A stretch of 64,000 bases of DNA from Paenibacillaceae bacterium (lineage in GTDB: Bacteria; Bacillota; Bacilli; Paenibacillales; CANHGK01): contig CANHGK010000007.1 in the NCBI GenBank assembly GCA_947460235.1, forward strand, positions 1-64,000. Reading direction: 5' to 3'. Positions 11,801 to 20,692 of the stretch are shown here, one piece after another. Each line of letters opens with the position of its first letter. Positions within the stretch are counted from its first letter, which is position 1. The position numbers and the translations under genes are program-made. Under the pieces are notes generated by a model. It was not told where the DNA came from. It was given only the letters and a program-made list of their open reading frames with translations, and did not search any database.

Positions 11801-14068
11801 TGGACAGTATCCACGGATAATCTTGGTGTAACAGGTTATAACATATTGCGCAATGGGACGAAAGTGGGCACATCGACAACCGCTTCGTATACCGATACCG
11901 CTTTACTCGCGAATACGGCCTATAGTTATACAATTGTAGCCTTTGATGCAGCGAACAACTTATCTTCAGCAAGTACGCCGTTGATTGTTACAACAAATCC
12001 TGCAACACCGGTCATTAATAATACCTTAACGATATATTACAAACGCATAGTGACAACGGGAAATCAATACATGCACTGGCATCCAGTTGGTGGGGCATGG
12101 ACGACGGCTCCTGGACTTGCGATGACTCCGGCAGAAGTGGCAGGATATGCAAAATCTACGGTTTCCATCGGAAGTGCAACATCAATCGAGGCTGCATTTA
12201 CCGTTAATGGTTCTACATGGGACAACAAAGGTGGGTCTAACTATTTCATTTCAATGGGGACACAAACCGTAGAAAACGGTGTAGTCAAATCGGGCGTTCC
12301 TGTAGTAGTCATTGCGGATACAACGGCTCCAAGTATCCCTTCGAATGTGACATCACCATCAAAAACGGATACTACGGTTGGATTGAGTTGGAATGCATCG
12401 ACAGATAATATTGCAGTCACAGGGTACAATGTATTGCGCAATGGAACGAAAGTTGGAACAACGGTAACGACCGCGTATTCCGATAATGGATTAGTTGCAA
12501 ACACAGCTTATAGTTACACGATTCAAGCATTTGATGCAGCAAATAACTTATCTTCAGCAAGTATGCCGTTGACTGTTACAACGAATCTTGCAACACCGGT
12601 CATTAATAATTCGCTTACAATTTACTATAAACAATCAATATCAACAGGAAATCAATACATGCACTGGCATCCAGTTGGTGGGACATGGACGACGGCTCCT
12701 GGACTTGCGATGACACCCGCAGAAGTGGCAGGTTATGCAAAAACTACGGTTTCAATCGGAAGTGCAACGTCAATCGAAGCCGCATTTACAAAGGATGGGA
12801 AAGTTTGGGATAATAAAAACGGTGCGAATTATTTGATTCCAATGGGAATACAGACGATCGATAATGGTTTGATCAAAATAGGTGTACCTACATCAGTTAT
12901 TGCAGACACGGTTGCACCAAGTATCCCTTCTAATGTGACATCACCATCAAAAACGGATACTACGGTTGGATTGAGTTGGAATGCATCGACAGATAATATT
13001 GGTGTAACGGGTTACAACATATTGCGCAATGGAACGAAAATTGGAACAACGGTAACGACCGCGTATTCCGATAATGGATTAGTTGCAAACACAGCTTATA
13101 GTTACACGATTCAAGCATTTGATGCATCGAACAATGCGTCATTAGCAAGCGCGGCCATTAGCATAACGACGAATCCATCGACTCCTGTCACCAATAACAC
13201 AATCACCATTTACTACAAACGCACTGGATTAAGTGGTACGCAATATTTGCACTGGCGTCCAACAGGAGGGAACTGGACGGTAGCCCCGGGGCTTGCAATG
13301 ACTGCTTCTGACGTTTCCGGTTACGACAAAGTGACGATCTCAATTGGAGCGGCAACTACAATTGAAGCTGCATTCAATTGTAATGGTGTTTGGGATAATA
13401 AAGGTGGGCCAAATTATACGATTCCAATGGGTACTCAAACAGTCGAGAATAGTGCAATAAAAACTGGTGCGCCTACGGTGACTGTTACCCCGACAGATAC
13501 GACTGCTCCAAGCATACCGGTGAATTTGATTTCTCAATCTAAAACGGACAAATCGGTGCAATTGGTTTGGACTGCTTCGACTGATAATATAGGGGTTGTT
13601 GGTTATGAGATATATCGAAGTGGCACAAAAATTGGAACATCATCAACAACGTCGTACTCTGATAGTGGTCTGACGGCAAATACAGCGTATAGCTACACGG
13701 TAAAAGCTTATGATGCTGCGGCGAACTATTCGGCGACCAGTTCGGCACTGAGTGTGACGACGAATCCGGTAATTGCAGCGGTGAACACGGTCACGGTATA
13801 TTACAAACGCAAAGTGGCAACGGGCACGCAAAACATCCATTACCGTCCGATTGGCGGAACTTGGACGGCTGCACCTGGTGTTCCAATGACGAATGATTTG
13901 AATGGATTTGCAAAAATCACAGTTACAATTGGTTCAGCTTCTGGGATTGAAGCTGCTTTTAACGCAAGCAATACAAATTGGGATTCAAATAATAACATGA
14001 ACTACAAAACGGGTACTGGTGACTGGACGATTGATAACGGGGTTTTAAAAGCCGGAAAGCCGTATTAA
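8858..14068 (+). CDS. Secreted M6 family (immune inhibitor A-like) metalloprotease with six C-terminal FN3 + CBM25-like (starch-binding) module pairs
   Basis: Signal peptide; zinc motif HELGHTLGLPDLYD; alternating FN3 (e.g. TDTTVGLSWNASTDNIGVTGYNILRNGTKIGTT...) and CBM25-like units (YYKR..TGxQYMHWxPVGGTWTTAPGLAMTxAEVxGYAKxTVSIGSATSIEAAF...WDNKGG.NY.I). Start at 8858 favoured over 8849 by RBS spacing (aaagggg). Confidence 0.9.
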   Translation: MFQTFTNKRQIQIGVYLAIVVCILFYLSLLPQTVHAGAAALRSETIAQPNGDKFKASTYGDEWVNWTTTQTGDVVIKNTDGYWNYGKVVGDELKPSSKRFDPDTANVKIKPYSFSLKQADAAGFAKSAWASKAAARSAMAGPSKATSSNSSTTSSEVVSAGASTPFLGNVKMLTILVEFNDAKIKNTDATWNAKMFSSTGNSVRNYYNETSNGKLILMPAEETNGISNDGIVKVWIKTNHPNPTSTGAINQQIVKDALTLADQYVNFSSFDTNHDGTLTNNELDLVTIVAGYEMSYDSSTPHVWAHKWSLYGSTLAQYDGVYVAGNDTNSSYAQFGEFHGLVNTASIGVICHELGHTLGLPDLYDTTGKSAGIGISSIMAYGSWNTIPGGQLGDTPDHFDAWSKQQLGFVTPEVIATSVNQTYTLKSISTGQYNAIRINTSLPYEYFLLENRQFEKYDRSLNPRVDKGGIAIWHIDESKSGNQTVTQKLVDLMEANEGIIGYSENDTSQAYSPSRPYYSVGNVTDANQTSKPNTNFNSNYPSGLSISVKSAPSPSMDVLINYKINDLSPPSQPMDLIASANGATGVTLSWSPSYDNYGVTGYSIFQDLSPIGTSSTSSFSLSGLTPGQSYSFSVQGYDAAGNKSPMSTSVSITLQVVSSPPLLIYYKSSFTGAPYMHYRLTGGTWTTTPGILMNGSDVSGYSSLMIDPMTAPSIEAAFTNGDGVTWDNKGGTNYIIPVGSAAVTIENNQMKIGKPVIVTTVIDTSAPTVPTTIVSLAKTDTTVNLSWTASTDDIGVTGYEISRNGVKVGNSTATTYNDAGLIANTSYGYTVRAFDASGNYSAASTALSVITNPKIVTTVNSVTVYYKRTITTGTQYIHWRPVGGTWTTAPGLAMSVAEVNGYAKATLSIGTATSIEAAFNINGSWDSKGGLNYSIPMGIQTVEGGIVKAGAPAGVTIDSIAPTVPTNVTSPSKTTTSVGLSWTVSTDNLGVTGYNILRNGTKVGTSTTASYTDTALLANTAYSYTIVAFDAANNLSSASTPLIVTTNPATPVINNTLTIYYKRIVTTGNQYMHWHPVGGAWTTAPGLAMTPAEVAGYAKSTVSIGSATSIEAAFTVNGSTWDNKGGSNYFISMGTQTVENGVVKSGVPVVVIADTTAPSIPSNVTSPSKTDTTVGLSWNASTDNIAVTGYNVLRNGTKVGTTVTTAYSDNGLVANTAYSYTIQAFDAANNLSSASMPLTVTTNLATPVINNSLTIYYKQSISTGNQYMHWHPVGGTWTTAPGLAMTPAEVAGYAKTTVSIGSATSIEAAFTKDGKVWDNKNGANYLIPMGIQTIDNGLIKIGVPTSVIADTVAPSIPSNVTSPSKTDTTVGLSWNASTDNIGVTGYNILRNGTKIGTTVTTAYSDNGLVANTAYSYTIQAFDASNNASLASAAISITTNPSTPVTNNTITIYYKRTGLSGTQYLHWRPTGGNWTVAPGLAMTASDVSGYDKVTISIGAATTIEAAFNCNGVWDNKGGPNYTIPMGTQTVENSAIKTGAPTVTVTPTDTTAPSIPVNLISQSKTDKSVQLVWTASTDNIGVVGYEIYRSGTKIGTSSTTSYSDSGLTANTAYSYTVKAYDAAANYSATSSALSVTTNPVIAAVNTVTVYYKRKVATGTQNIHYRPIGGTWTAAPGVPMTNDLNGFAKITVTIGSASGIEAAFNASNTNWDSNNNMNYKTGTGDWTIDNGVLKAGKPY
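10558..14065 (+). repeat. Six tandem FN3-CBM25 coding repeats, period about 580-590 nt
   Basis: Six alternations of FN3 and CBM25-like segments; units at about 12331-12535 and 12919-13123 are nearly identical at DNA level with a 588-nt offset. Confidence 0.88.
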
Positions 14069-14080
14069 GAGGTTTATTGA

Positions 14081-14118
14081 AGAATGCTTTTGCGTCCAAT
14101 GTGGCGCAAAAGCATTCT
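14081..14118 (+). terminator. Perfect 14-bp hairpin downstream of the M6 protease gene
   Basis: AGAATGCTTTTGCG - tccaatgtgg - CGCAAAAGCATTCT, then ttg. Confidence 0.65.
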
Positions 14119-14126
14119 TTGTATAT

Positions 14127-14166
14127 AAAAACGCCCGAACGAGTTAACGTTCGGGCGTTTTTATTA
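14127..14166. terminator. Bidirectional terminator between convergent M6 protease and glucosidase genes
   Basis: aaaaacgcccgaacgagttaacgttcgggcgttttt. Confidence 0.88.
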
Positions 14167-15846
14167 TTTATCGAGTAAATAGACTCTGCATTCATATGGT
14201 CGTAATTTAATTTGACCAAGATCACTGTTGTCATCGACAGGATAATTATGGATGATAAGTTGTTTAGTAGAATACGCGCGATACACAGGCATATTCCAAT
14301 CTGCCTGATGAAATGCAAAATTACATATGACCAGTAACACTTGCGTATCTAGTTTTCGAATATATCCATAAATATGCATATGATTTGGTTGAATTAATTC
14401 ATATTCACCATACACGATAATTGAATGAGTTTTGCGAGCTTCAATTAGCTTACGGTAATGATGCAAAATAGAATCTTCATCAGCAATTGCAGATTCGACA
14501 TTGATCTCATCATGATTTTGATTCACGCGAATCCAAGGTGTTCCAGACGTGAATCCTGCATGGTCCGAAGTGTTCCATTGCATCGGTGTACGTGCATTAT
14601 CGCGGCCCTTTGCAAAAATAGAAGTCATCGCTTCATCAATTTCCATACCTTTTGAAGTAACATCATGAAACCAGTTCAATGTTTCAATGTCTTTATAGTC
14701 TTCAATGGAATCAAATTGGACGTTGGTCATTCCAATTTCTTCACCTTGATAAATAAAAGGTGTGCCTTGCATCATGTGCAAACAGGTAGATAACATTTTA
14801 GCGGATTCAACGCGATAGCGGAAATCATCGCCGAAGCGAGAAACTAACCTTGGTTGATCGTGATTATTCAAATATAAGCTATTCCAACCGCGCCCTTGAA
14901 TGCCAGTTTGCCATTTAGACATTACTTTTCGAAAATCAAATAATGACCAAGGTACGAGGTCCCATTTCCCGTTCGAACCACTATCCAAATCCATGTGTTC
15001 GAATTGGAATAGCATCTGTAGTTCTTGACGTTCAGAACCGATATATAACAGAGCGAGTTCAGGTGATACACCAGGTATTTCGCCAACGGTAATCAAATCA
15101 TGATTATTCAAAACGGATTTGTTCATTTCTTGCAAATATTCGTGAACATGTGGGCCGTTCATAAATGACAGATGTCCGGAACCGTACGTTTGATCCTCTT
15201 GTTTCTCGCCATCTGGTAGTTCAGGATCTTTAGAAATCATATTGATGACATCCATGCGGAACCCGTCAACACCTTTATCGATCCACCATTGCATCATCTT
15301 ATATATTTCTTCGCGAACGGACGTGTTTTCCCAGTTTAGATCAGGTTGTTTTTTTGAAAAAAGATGTAAATAATATTGATCACTAGGTACATCATATTCC
15401 CAAGCCGAACCACTAAAAATCGATCCCCAATTATTTGGTTCGTTTCCATCCTTGCCATCACGCCAAATGTAATAATCGCGGTAGGGAGACTCTTTACTTT
15501 TACGGGATTCAACAAACCAAGGATGTTCATCTGATGTATGATTGACGACGAGATCCATCATTAACTTCATTCCACGATCGTGTAGACCGTCGCGAAGTTG
15601 CTCCCAGTCTCGGATTGTTCCGAATTCATTCATGATTTCTTGATAATCACTGATGTCATAGCCATTATCATCATTTGGTGAGCGGTATACTGGTGACAAC
15701 CAAATCACATCGACGCCTAGCCACTTCAAATAATCAAGTTTTGATATTATTCCTTGAAGATCTCCAATTCCGTCAGCGTTGGAATCCATGAAACTTCGCG
15801 GATAGATCTGATAAACGACACTCTCTTTCCACCATGCTTGTTGCAC
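14164..15846 (-). CDS. malL: GH13 oligo-1,6-glucosidase / alpha-glucosidase (cytoplasmic)
   Basis: WWKESVVYQIYPRSFMDSNADGIGDLQGIISKLDYLKWLGVDVIWLSPVYRSPNDDNGYDISDY; GVDGFRMDVINMISK; LITVGEIPG; LNNHDQPR; no signal peptide. Confidence 0.92.
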   Translation of the reverse strand: MQQAWWKESVVYQIYPRSFMDSNADGIGDLQGIISKLDYLKWLGVDVIWLSPVYRSPNDDNGYDISDYQEIMNEFGTIRDWEQLRDGLHDRGMKLMMDLVVNHTSDEHPWFVESRKSKESPYRDYYIWRDGKDGNEPNNWGSIFSGSAWEYDVPSDQYYLHLFSKKQPDLNWENTSVREEIYKMMQWWIDKGVDGFRMDVINMISKDPELPDGEKQEDQTYGSGHLSFMNGPHVHEYLQEMNKSVLNNHDLITVGEIPGVSPELALLYIGSERQELQMLFQFEHMDLDSGSNGKWDLVPWSLFDFRKVMSKWQTGIQGRGWNSLYLNNHDQPRLVSRFGDDFRYRVESAKMLSTCLHMMQGTPFIYQGEEIGMTNVQFDSIEDYKDIETLNWFHDVTSKGMEIDEAMTSIFAKGRDNARTPMQWNTSDHAGFTSGTPWIRVNQNHDEINVESAIADEDSILHHYRKLIEARKTHSIIVYGEYELIQPNHMHIYGYIRKLDTQVLLVICNFAFHQADWNMPVYRAYSTKQLIIHNYPVDDNSDLGQIKLRPYECRVYLLDK

Positions 15847-15937
15847 GGGAAAGCACCTCCGATTTTATCTGTTTTCTAGCATATGTAGATAAATTGCATA
15901 CAATCTAGTATAACTAGTTTTGAAGGAGTTGAACACT

Positions 15938-16663
15938 ATGAATATTGACCCTAGATTAATGAGCGAATACATTAAAGCACAATTATTAAATGGTAGTTTA
16001 ATCGGTCAAACGGACAATGCAAACGATTCGACAAAAATTGGACAAAATTCTCAAAACAATCAGTTTAATGCTGTCTTTCAACTTGCGATGATGATGCAAA
16101 ACATGGTAGATTCAGATGGGAAAATTATTGAAAACCCTATACCAACCAAATTAACTGAAAATTCATCTCAAATTAAAAATACACGTGGTCAAATTGGGGA
16201 ATTTCCAGCCTATCTAATGAAAGCAAGTACATTCGAACCCATCGTGCAACGTGCGGCGGAGCAACATCAAGTGCCAACCGCATTAATCCGTGCAGTGATG
16301 CAAGCAGAATCTGGTTTTAATCCGAATGCTGTATCGTCTGCAGGTGCAAAAGGTTTAATGCAATTGATGGACGGGACAGCGCAGGGACTTGGTGTAGATG
16401 ATTCGTTAGATCCAGAACAAAATGTATTTGGAGGAACGAAATATTTATCAGGTTTGCTTAAAAAGTATAATGGAAATGAAGCGATCGCCGCGGCTGCATA
16501 TAATGCTGGTCCTGGACGTGTGGATCATCTTGGAATTACAGATCAAGCTTCATTAGATGTAAATTTTGAACGATTGCCTTCAGAAACGCAAACATACGTG
16601 AAACGTGTGATGGAAAATCGCGAAAAATGGACCGAACGAGAAATAAATCAAAAATTTGATTGA
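15938..16663 (+). CDS. Lytic transglycosylase, SLT domain
   Basis: ALIRAVMQAESGFNPNAVSSAGAKGLMQLMDGTAQGLGV...NVFGGTKYLSGLLKKYNGNEAIAAAAYNAGPGRV; RBS gaaggag before ATG 15938. Confidence 0.92.
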   Translation: MNIDPRLMSEYIKAQLLNGSLIGQTDNANDSTKIGQNSQNNQFNAVFQLAMMMQNMVDSDGKIIENPIPTKLTENSSQIKNTRGQIGEFPAYLMKASTFEPIVQRAAEQHQVPTALIRAVMQAESGFNPNAVSSAGAKGLMQLMDGTAQGLGVDDSLDPEQNVFGGTKYLSGLLKKYNGNEAIAAAAYNAGPGRVDHLGITDQASLDVNFERLPSETQTYVKRVMENREKWTEREINQKFD

Positions 16664-16754
16664 AAATATAAATAAAGTATTTACTTTGGGACACTCGTTG
16701 CCGATGAATTCTTTGGGCCCAATCCAAATCGTTTCTGAATGAGGTGAACGAGCG

Positions 16755-17360
16755 ATGATACAATCCGTAACAACAAACACAACAACTTTCGAACCACGCG
16801 TTCAACGTGAAGTTGAACGTACAATGGCATACCAATCGATGCAAAAGTCGCAATCGCATTGGGCCCAATTCAAGAATGATTCGACTTCTGATACTGCTCG
16901 TGATGGGGTGTCACTCACGATTTCTGGTGTTGCGAGAAATAAAGTTTCATTGAATCCATCAGGTAACGATTCAACGACGACTGCACAAGCAGAAGTGGTT
17001 AATGCAAGTTCTGAGGCGGTCGCGGGAAATTTAAGTGTGTTGATGGATCGGATTCGCAGCTTATCACTTGAGTCTGGCAAAGATTCAATCTCTGATCATC
17101 AAAGAAACCAAATGTATCAAGAAATGCGAAAATTGCTTGAAGAAGCAGAGCATATTAATAAAGGTTCGAAATCATCTTTGCAAGGATTTGTGAAAGACCC
17201 GGTTAGAGCAATGAATGTTCAACGTGCGCATGTTGCTTTCCAAGCGCAAAAAAATTCTGCTTCAAATGCTCAAGTGGTAACATCGAGACCAGTAATTGAA
17301 ACGTCAGTTGTTGCACATTTGCAAGGTGGACAAGTCCTTTCGTTAAGTCAAAATCGATAA
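16755..17360 (+). CDS. Hypothetical protein with a flagellin-D1-like helical segment
   Basis: ORF with RBS gaggtg; LMDRIRSLSLESGKDSISDHQRNQMYQEMRKLLEEAEHI resembles the conserved flagellin N-terminal helix. Confidence 0.55.
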   Translation: MIQSVTTNTTTFEPRVQREVERTMAYQSMQKSQSHWAQFKNDSTSDTARDGVSLTISGVARNKVSLNPSGNDSTTTAQAEVVNASSEAVAGNLSVLMDRIRSLSLESGKDSISDHQRNQMYQEMRKLLEEAEHINKGSKSSLQGFVKDPVRAMNVQRAHVAFQAQKNSASNAQVVTSRPVIETSVVAHLQGGQVLSLSQNR

Positions 17361-17437
17361 CTAAAATGAGGACCCTAAAACCATATGTGGAGTAAGGGTT
17401 TTTTGTTTTTAATAAGCAATAGTTAGGGGGAGTACAC

Positions 17438-18070
17438 TTGTCTTCCATCTTATACATAACAGCAAATCCAAATACAAAATCGAAATCATATAGTTTACAA
17501 CTTGGTGAAGCATTCATTTGTGCATACGAAGCGACACATCCAATGGATCGGATTCAGCGCATTGATTTGTATAAACAAACGCCGCCAACAATCGATGAAG
17601 ATGTGCTTGCGGCACGTGAACAGTTAATTCAAGGTGACCCGTTTCGAGATTTAAATTCCGTGCAACAACAAAAGTTATTTTTGTTGAATCAAGCGTCAGA
17701 CCAATTTATTCAGGCAGATAAATGGGTTTTTGTTTCACCGATTTGGAATTGGGGAGTGCCGCCAATCATGAAGCAATACATTGATGCTGTAATGGCTCCG
17801 GATCGTGCATACAAGATAGGCCCTTCTGGTGTGGAAGGATTATTAAAAGGGAAAAAGGCCATGATCATCCAAACATCAAATGTTTCTGGTGTTTTTAATC
17901 AGGAAGGCGATGATTATAGTTATCTGTATTTGAAGTCTGTTTTGAATAAAATAGGTGTTCAAGATGTTGGGGATTTGTTGTTTGATCAATTTTTATCGGA
18001 TCAACAGGAGATGAATGTTCGCTTTGAAGAATGGATTGTTGAAGTGGAACGACAAGCCATTGGATTTTGA
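17438..18070 (+). CDS. azoR: FMN-dependent NADH-azoreductase-like flavodoxin-fold protein
   Basis: ILYITANPNTKSKSYSLQLGEAF; VFVSPIWNWGVPPIMKQYIDAVMAPDRAYKIGPSGVEGLLKGKKAMIIQTSNV; TTG start with RBS taggggga. Confidence 0.88.
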   Translation: MSSILYITANPNTKSKSYSLQLGEAFICAYEATHPMDRIQRIDLYKQTPPTIDEDVLAAREQLIQGDPFRDLNSVQQQKLFLLNQASDQFIQADKWVFVSPIWNWGVPPIMKQYIDAVMAPDRAYKIGPSGVEGLLKGKKAMIIQTSNVSGVFNQEGDDYSYLYLKSVLNKIGVQDVGDLLFDQFLSDQQEMNVRFEEWIVEVERQAIGF

Positions 18071-18088
18071 ATATGCATAAAAAAATAT

Positions 18089-18133
18089 TGTGTTGTTTGG
18101 TTGAATAATTCCAATCAAACAACACATTTTTTG
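18089..18133 (+). terminator. Intrinsic terminator after azoR-like gene
   Basis: tgtgttgtttg ... caaacaacaca + T6. Confidence 0.8.
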
Positions 18134-18153
18134 TTTAAATACCTAACACGAAA

Positions 18154-18183
18154 TTGACTTCAACGATGATTCGGATGTAATAT
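18154..18183 (+). promoter_or_regulatory. Predicted sigma-A promoter of the CP-ATP-grasp cluster
   Basis: TTGACT (18154-18159), 18-bp spacer, TAATAT (18178-18183). Confidence 0.55.
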
Positions 18184-18190
18184 ATAGATA

Positions 18191-18236
18191 AAACTAACGA
18201 ATATCATTTATTTGTGTTAGTTTACATAACACAAAT
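18191..18236 (+). promoter_or_regulatory. Overlapping inverted repeats in the leader of the CP-ATP-grasp cluster
   Basis: AAACTAAC (18191-18198)/GTTAGTTT (18216-18223), and perfect 10-bp ATTTGTGTTA (18210-18219)/TAACACAAAT (18227-18236). Confidence 0.5.
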
Positions 18237-18273
18237 AGAACAAGGTATGTTAAAAATTGCTGGGGGGAATGTT

Positions 18274-19728
18274 ATGTATCCTGTAGATAAAAAAATATAT
18301 CGCCAGCAGCAGCCGATGGATGAAGCCTATCTATCAAACGGTGGTGTCAAGGAGTATTACCAGAAAATAATGAAATATTTTCATGATATGACGATTGATC
18401 AACGTAATAAACTCAAAGGAACTTGCGACAGACGTATGATGGAAGAAGGCGTAACCTTTACGTTGTATCGTCAAGAAGATCATGCTGCACTCGAACGCAC
18501 AATTCCGTTTTGTCCAATACCGCGCGTTATCCCTGAACAAGAATGGAAAGTTCTCGAAAAAGGACTAATACAACGAATTCGCGCATTAAATCGGTTTATC
18601 TGGGATATCTATCATGAACAGAATATTGTTAAAGATGGAATTTTAAGTCGCAAAGATGTGTTATCAAATTGTTATTTTTCATTAGAAATGACAAAAATCC
18701 GAATGGCACACGACGCATATGTTGCCATTGCTGGAATTGATTTGATTCGTGATTCGAATGGTGATTATTTGGTGCTTGAAGATAATTTGCGAACACCTTC
18801 AGGATTTTCATATTTATATAAAAGTCGGGATTTAATGATGAGGCAAGCGTCGGATATTTTTTCGAAACATCCAGTCCGGGATTTGAACTCCAGTTTTAAT
18901 TCATTTATTGATGTACTAAAAAGTTTAGATCCAGGTCAAAAATCGAATCCGGTCATTGCTTTACTGACACCTGGGCGATTCAATGCTGCATATTATGAAC
19001 ACGTGTATTTGGCACAGCAAATGGGGCTCGAACTTGTCGAAGGTCAAGATTTAATTCATATTGATCAGAAAATCTACATTAAACATACGCATGGATTGAA
19101 GAAAGTCGATGTCATTTACCGAAGGTTGGATGATGATTATATTGATCCATTATGTTTCAGATCTGACTCCTTGCTTGGCGTTCCAGGACTCATGAGCGCA
19201 TTCCGCGCGGGAAATGTAATGATTACGAATGCACCGGGTACGGGGATTGCGGATGATAAGGCAATTTATCGTTTCGTCCCTAAATTTATTAAATATTATT
19301 TAAACGAAGAACCAATATTGAAAAATGTACCGACCTATGTAATGTCAAATCCTGAAGAACGTGAATTTGTACTGCAAAGGTTAGAACAAATGGTCGTCAA
19401 GGAAACATCACTTTCTGGGGGTTATGGGATGTTAATTGGACCAACAGCGTCAGAAGAAGAAGTGGAGTTATTCCGCAAAAAAATTATCAATGAACCTGAA
19501 AAATATATTGCACAACCTACCATTTCGCTAAGCACATCACCTACCATCGATAACGGGCAAATTGTACACCGGCATATCGATTTACGCGCTTTTGTTTTAT
19601 CCGGAGGTGACCGAAATGTACACGTGATACCAGGCGGGTTGACACGTGTAGCGATGAAAGAAGGTTCTCTCGTCGTCAACTCCTCACAGGGTGGCGGCGT
19701 AAAAGATACATGGGTTTTGAACAATTAA
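18274..19728 (+). CDS. Circularly permuted ATP-grasp type 2 family protein (DUF404/DUF407)
   Basis: RIRALNRFIWDIYHEQNIVKDG, VLEDNLRTPSGFSYL, DVIYRRLDDDYIDPL, NAPGTGIADDKAIYRFVPK, VVKETSLSGGYGMLIGP; ATG 18274 preceded by ggggggaa. Confidence 0.92.
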   Translation: MYPVDKKIYRQQQPMDEAYLSNGGVKEYYQKIMKYFHDMTIDQRNKLKGTCDRRMMEEGVTFTLYRQEDHAALERTIPFCPIPRVIPEQEWKVLEKGLIQRIRALNRFIWDIYHEQNIVKDGILSRKDVLSNCYFSLEMTKIRMAHDAYVAIAGIDLIRDSNGDYLVLEDNLRTPSGFSYLYKSRDLMMRQASDIFSKHPVRDLNSSFNSFIDVLKSLDPGQKSNPVIALLTPGRFNAAYYEHVYLAQQMGLELVEGQDLIHIDQKIYIKHTHGLKKVDVIYRRLDDDYIDPLCFRSDSLLGVPGLMSAFRAGNVMITNAPGTGIADDKAIYRFVPKFIKYYLNEEPILKNVPTYVMSNPEEREFVLQRLEQMVVKETSLSGGYGMLIGPTASEEEVELFRKKIINEPEKYIAQPTISLSTSPTIDNGQIVHRHIDLRAFVLSGGDRNVHVIPGGLTRVAMKEGSLVVNSSQGGGVKDTWVLNN

Positions 19729-19753
19729 GGGAATGTCTCGGAGGTGGGGTTTT

Positions 19754-20692
19754 ATGTTAAATCGATTGGTCGAACATTTTTATTGGTTAGGAAGTTATAT
19801 GGAACGTGCGGAGAATCAGACGAGATTGCTAAGGACATTTTATCAATTGCAATCAATGCCGAATCATCAAGGTGAATTTGTGAAACAGGTGTTGGCGAAT
19901 ATTGTGTTTGATCACCCGGTAAATGAACCTCCATGTTTGTATACGTCAGCAGGAATGCATGATTATTTCTTCAATTTACAAGTAACAAACTCACTTTATT
20001 TTTCAATTAAATGTGCAAGAACGAACTTGTTTGCCGTTCGACATCGCATGCCATCAGAAGTATGGGATATGTTGAACGGAGTGTATCTAGAAATGAGTAC
20101 AACAACGATTTCTGATATTTTAGATCAAACGCCAGATCGCTATTTGCGTGAGTTGTCGCATAAGTTTCTAGCGATAAACGGGATGATTTGTCAACAAATG
20201 TTGCAAGATTCGGAATGGGAAATGTATGAAGTTGGCCGTACGATGGAACGAATTGAGAATGTGTTGCGTTTACATCGGATTATGCTAATTTCATGTGAAA
20301 ATGAAAATTATGGAGAATGGTGCTGGCGAGGTATTTTGGATTCGATTGGATCGGTTGAGGCATATCGAAGTTCTTCGATGGATGGATTCCGCTTTGATTC
20401 AGTCGCATCATTTTTATTCCTAAATGAGAAATATCCAAAATCGGTGAATCGCTCCGTGACAAAGTTGGATCAACATTTGCGTAAGTTGTTATTAGAAGAA
20501 TCAGATGTCTCATTTATGCAACCTCGCGGGATGCGAGTGATTGAACAGTTACGTGCTTTACTTGCTTTAGTTGAATTTGATGGAATCACAAAAGTAGAAG
20601 CGTTGCAATGGATCGATCAATTCAATTTGATTACGAATAAATTGAGTGCGGTGCTTCAACGTGATTGGGTTATTGAGGGGGTAGTTGCATGA
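19754..20692 (+). CDS. Alpha-E domain-containing protein (DUF403)
   Basis: MLNRLVEHFYWLGSYMERAENQTRLLRTFYQLQ; VGRTMERIENVLRLHRIML; position directly after CP-ATP-grasp gene; RBS ggaggtgggg. Confidence 0.9.
   Translation: MLNRLVEHFYWLGSYMERAENQTRLLRTFYQLQSMPNHQGEFVKQVLANIVFDHPVNEPPCLYTSAGMHDYFFNLQVTNSLYFSIKCARTNLFAVRHRMPSEVWDMLNGVYLEMSTTTISDILDQTPDRYLRELSHKFLAINGMICQQMLQDSEWEMYEVGRTMERIENVLRLHRIMLISCENENYGEWCWRGILDSIGSVEAYRSSSMDGFRFDSVASFLFLNEKYPKSVNRSVTKLDQHLRKLLLEESDVSFMQPRGMRVIEQLRALLALVEFDGITKVEALQWIDQFNLITNKLSAVLQRDWVIEGVVA

Noticed and set aside
10558-14065. Possible CRISPR/minisatellite because of recurring strings
   Set aside because: Repeats are ~588 nt, in frame, and encode FN3/CBM25 domains; not short direct repeats with unique spacers.
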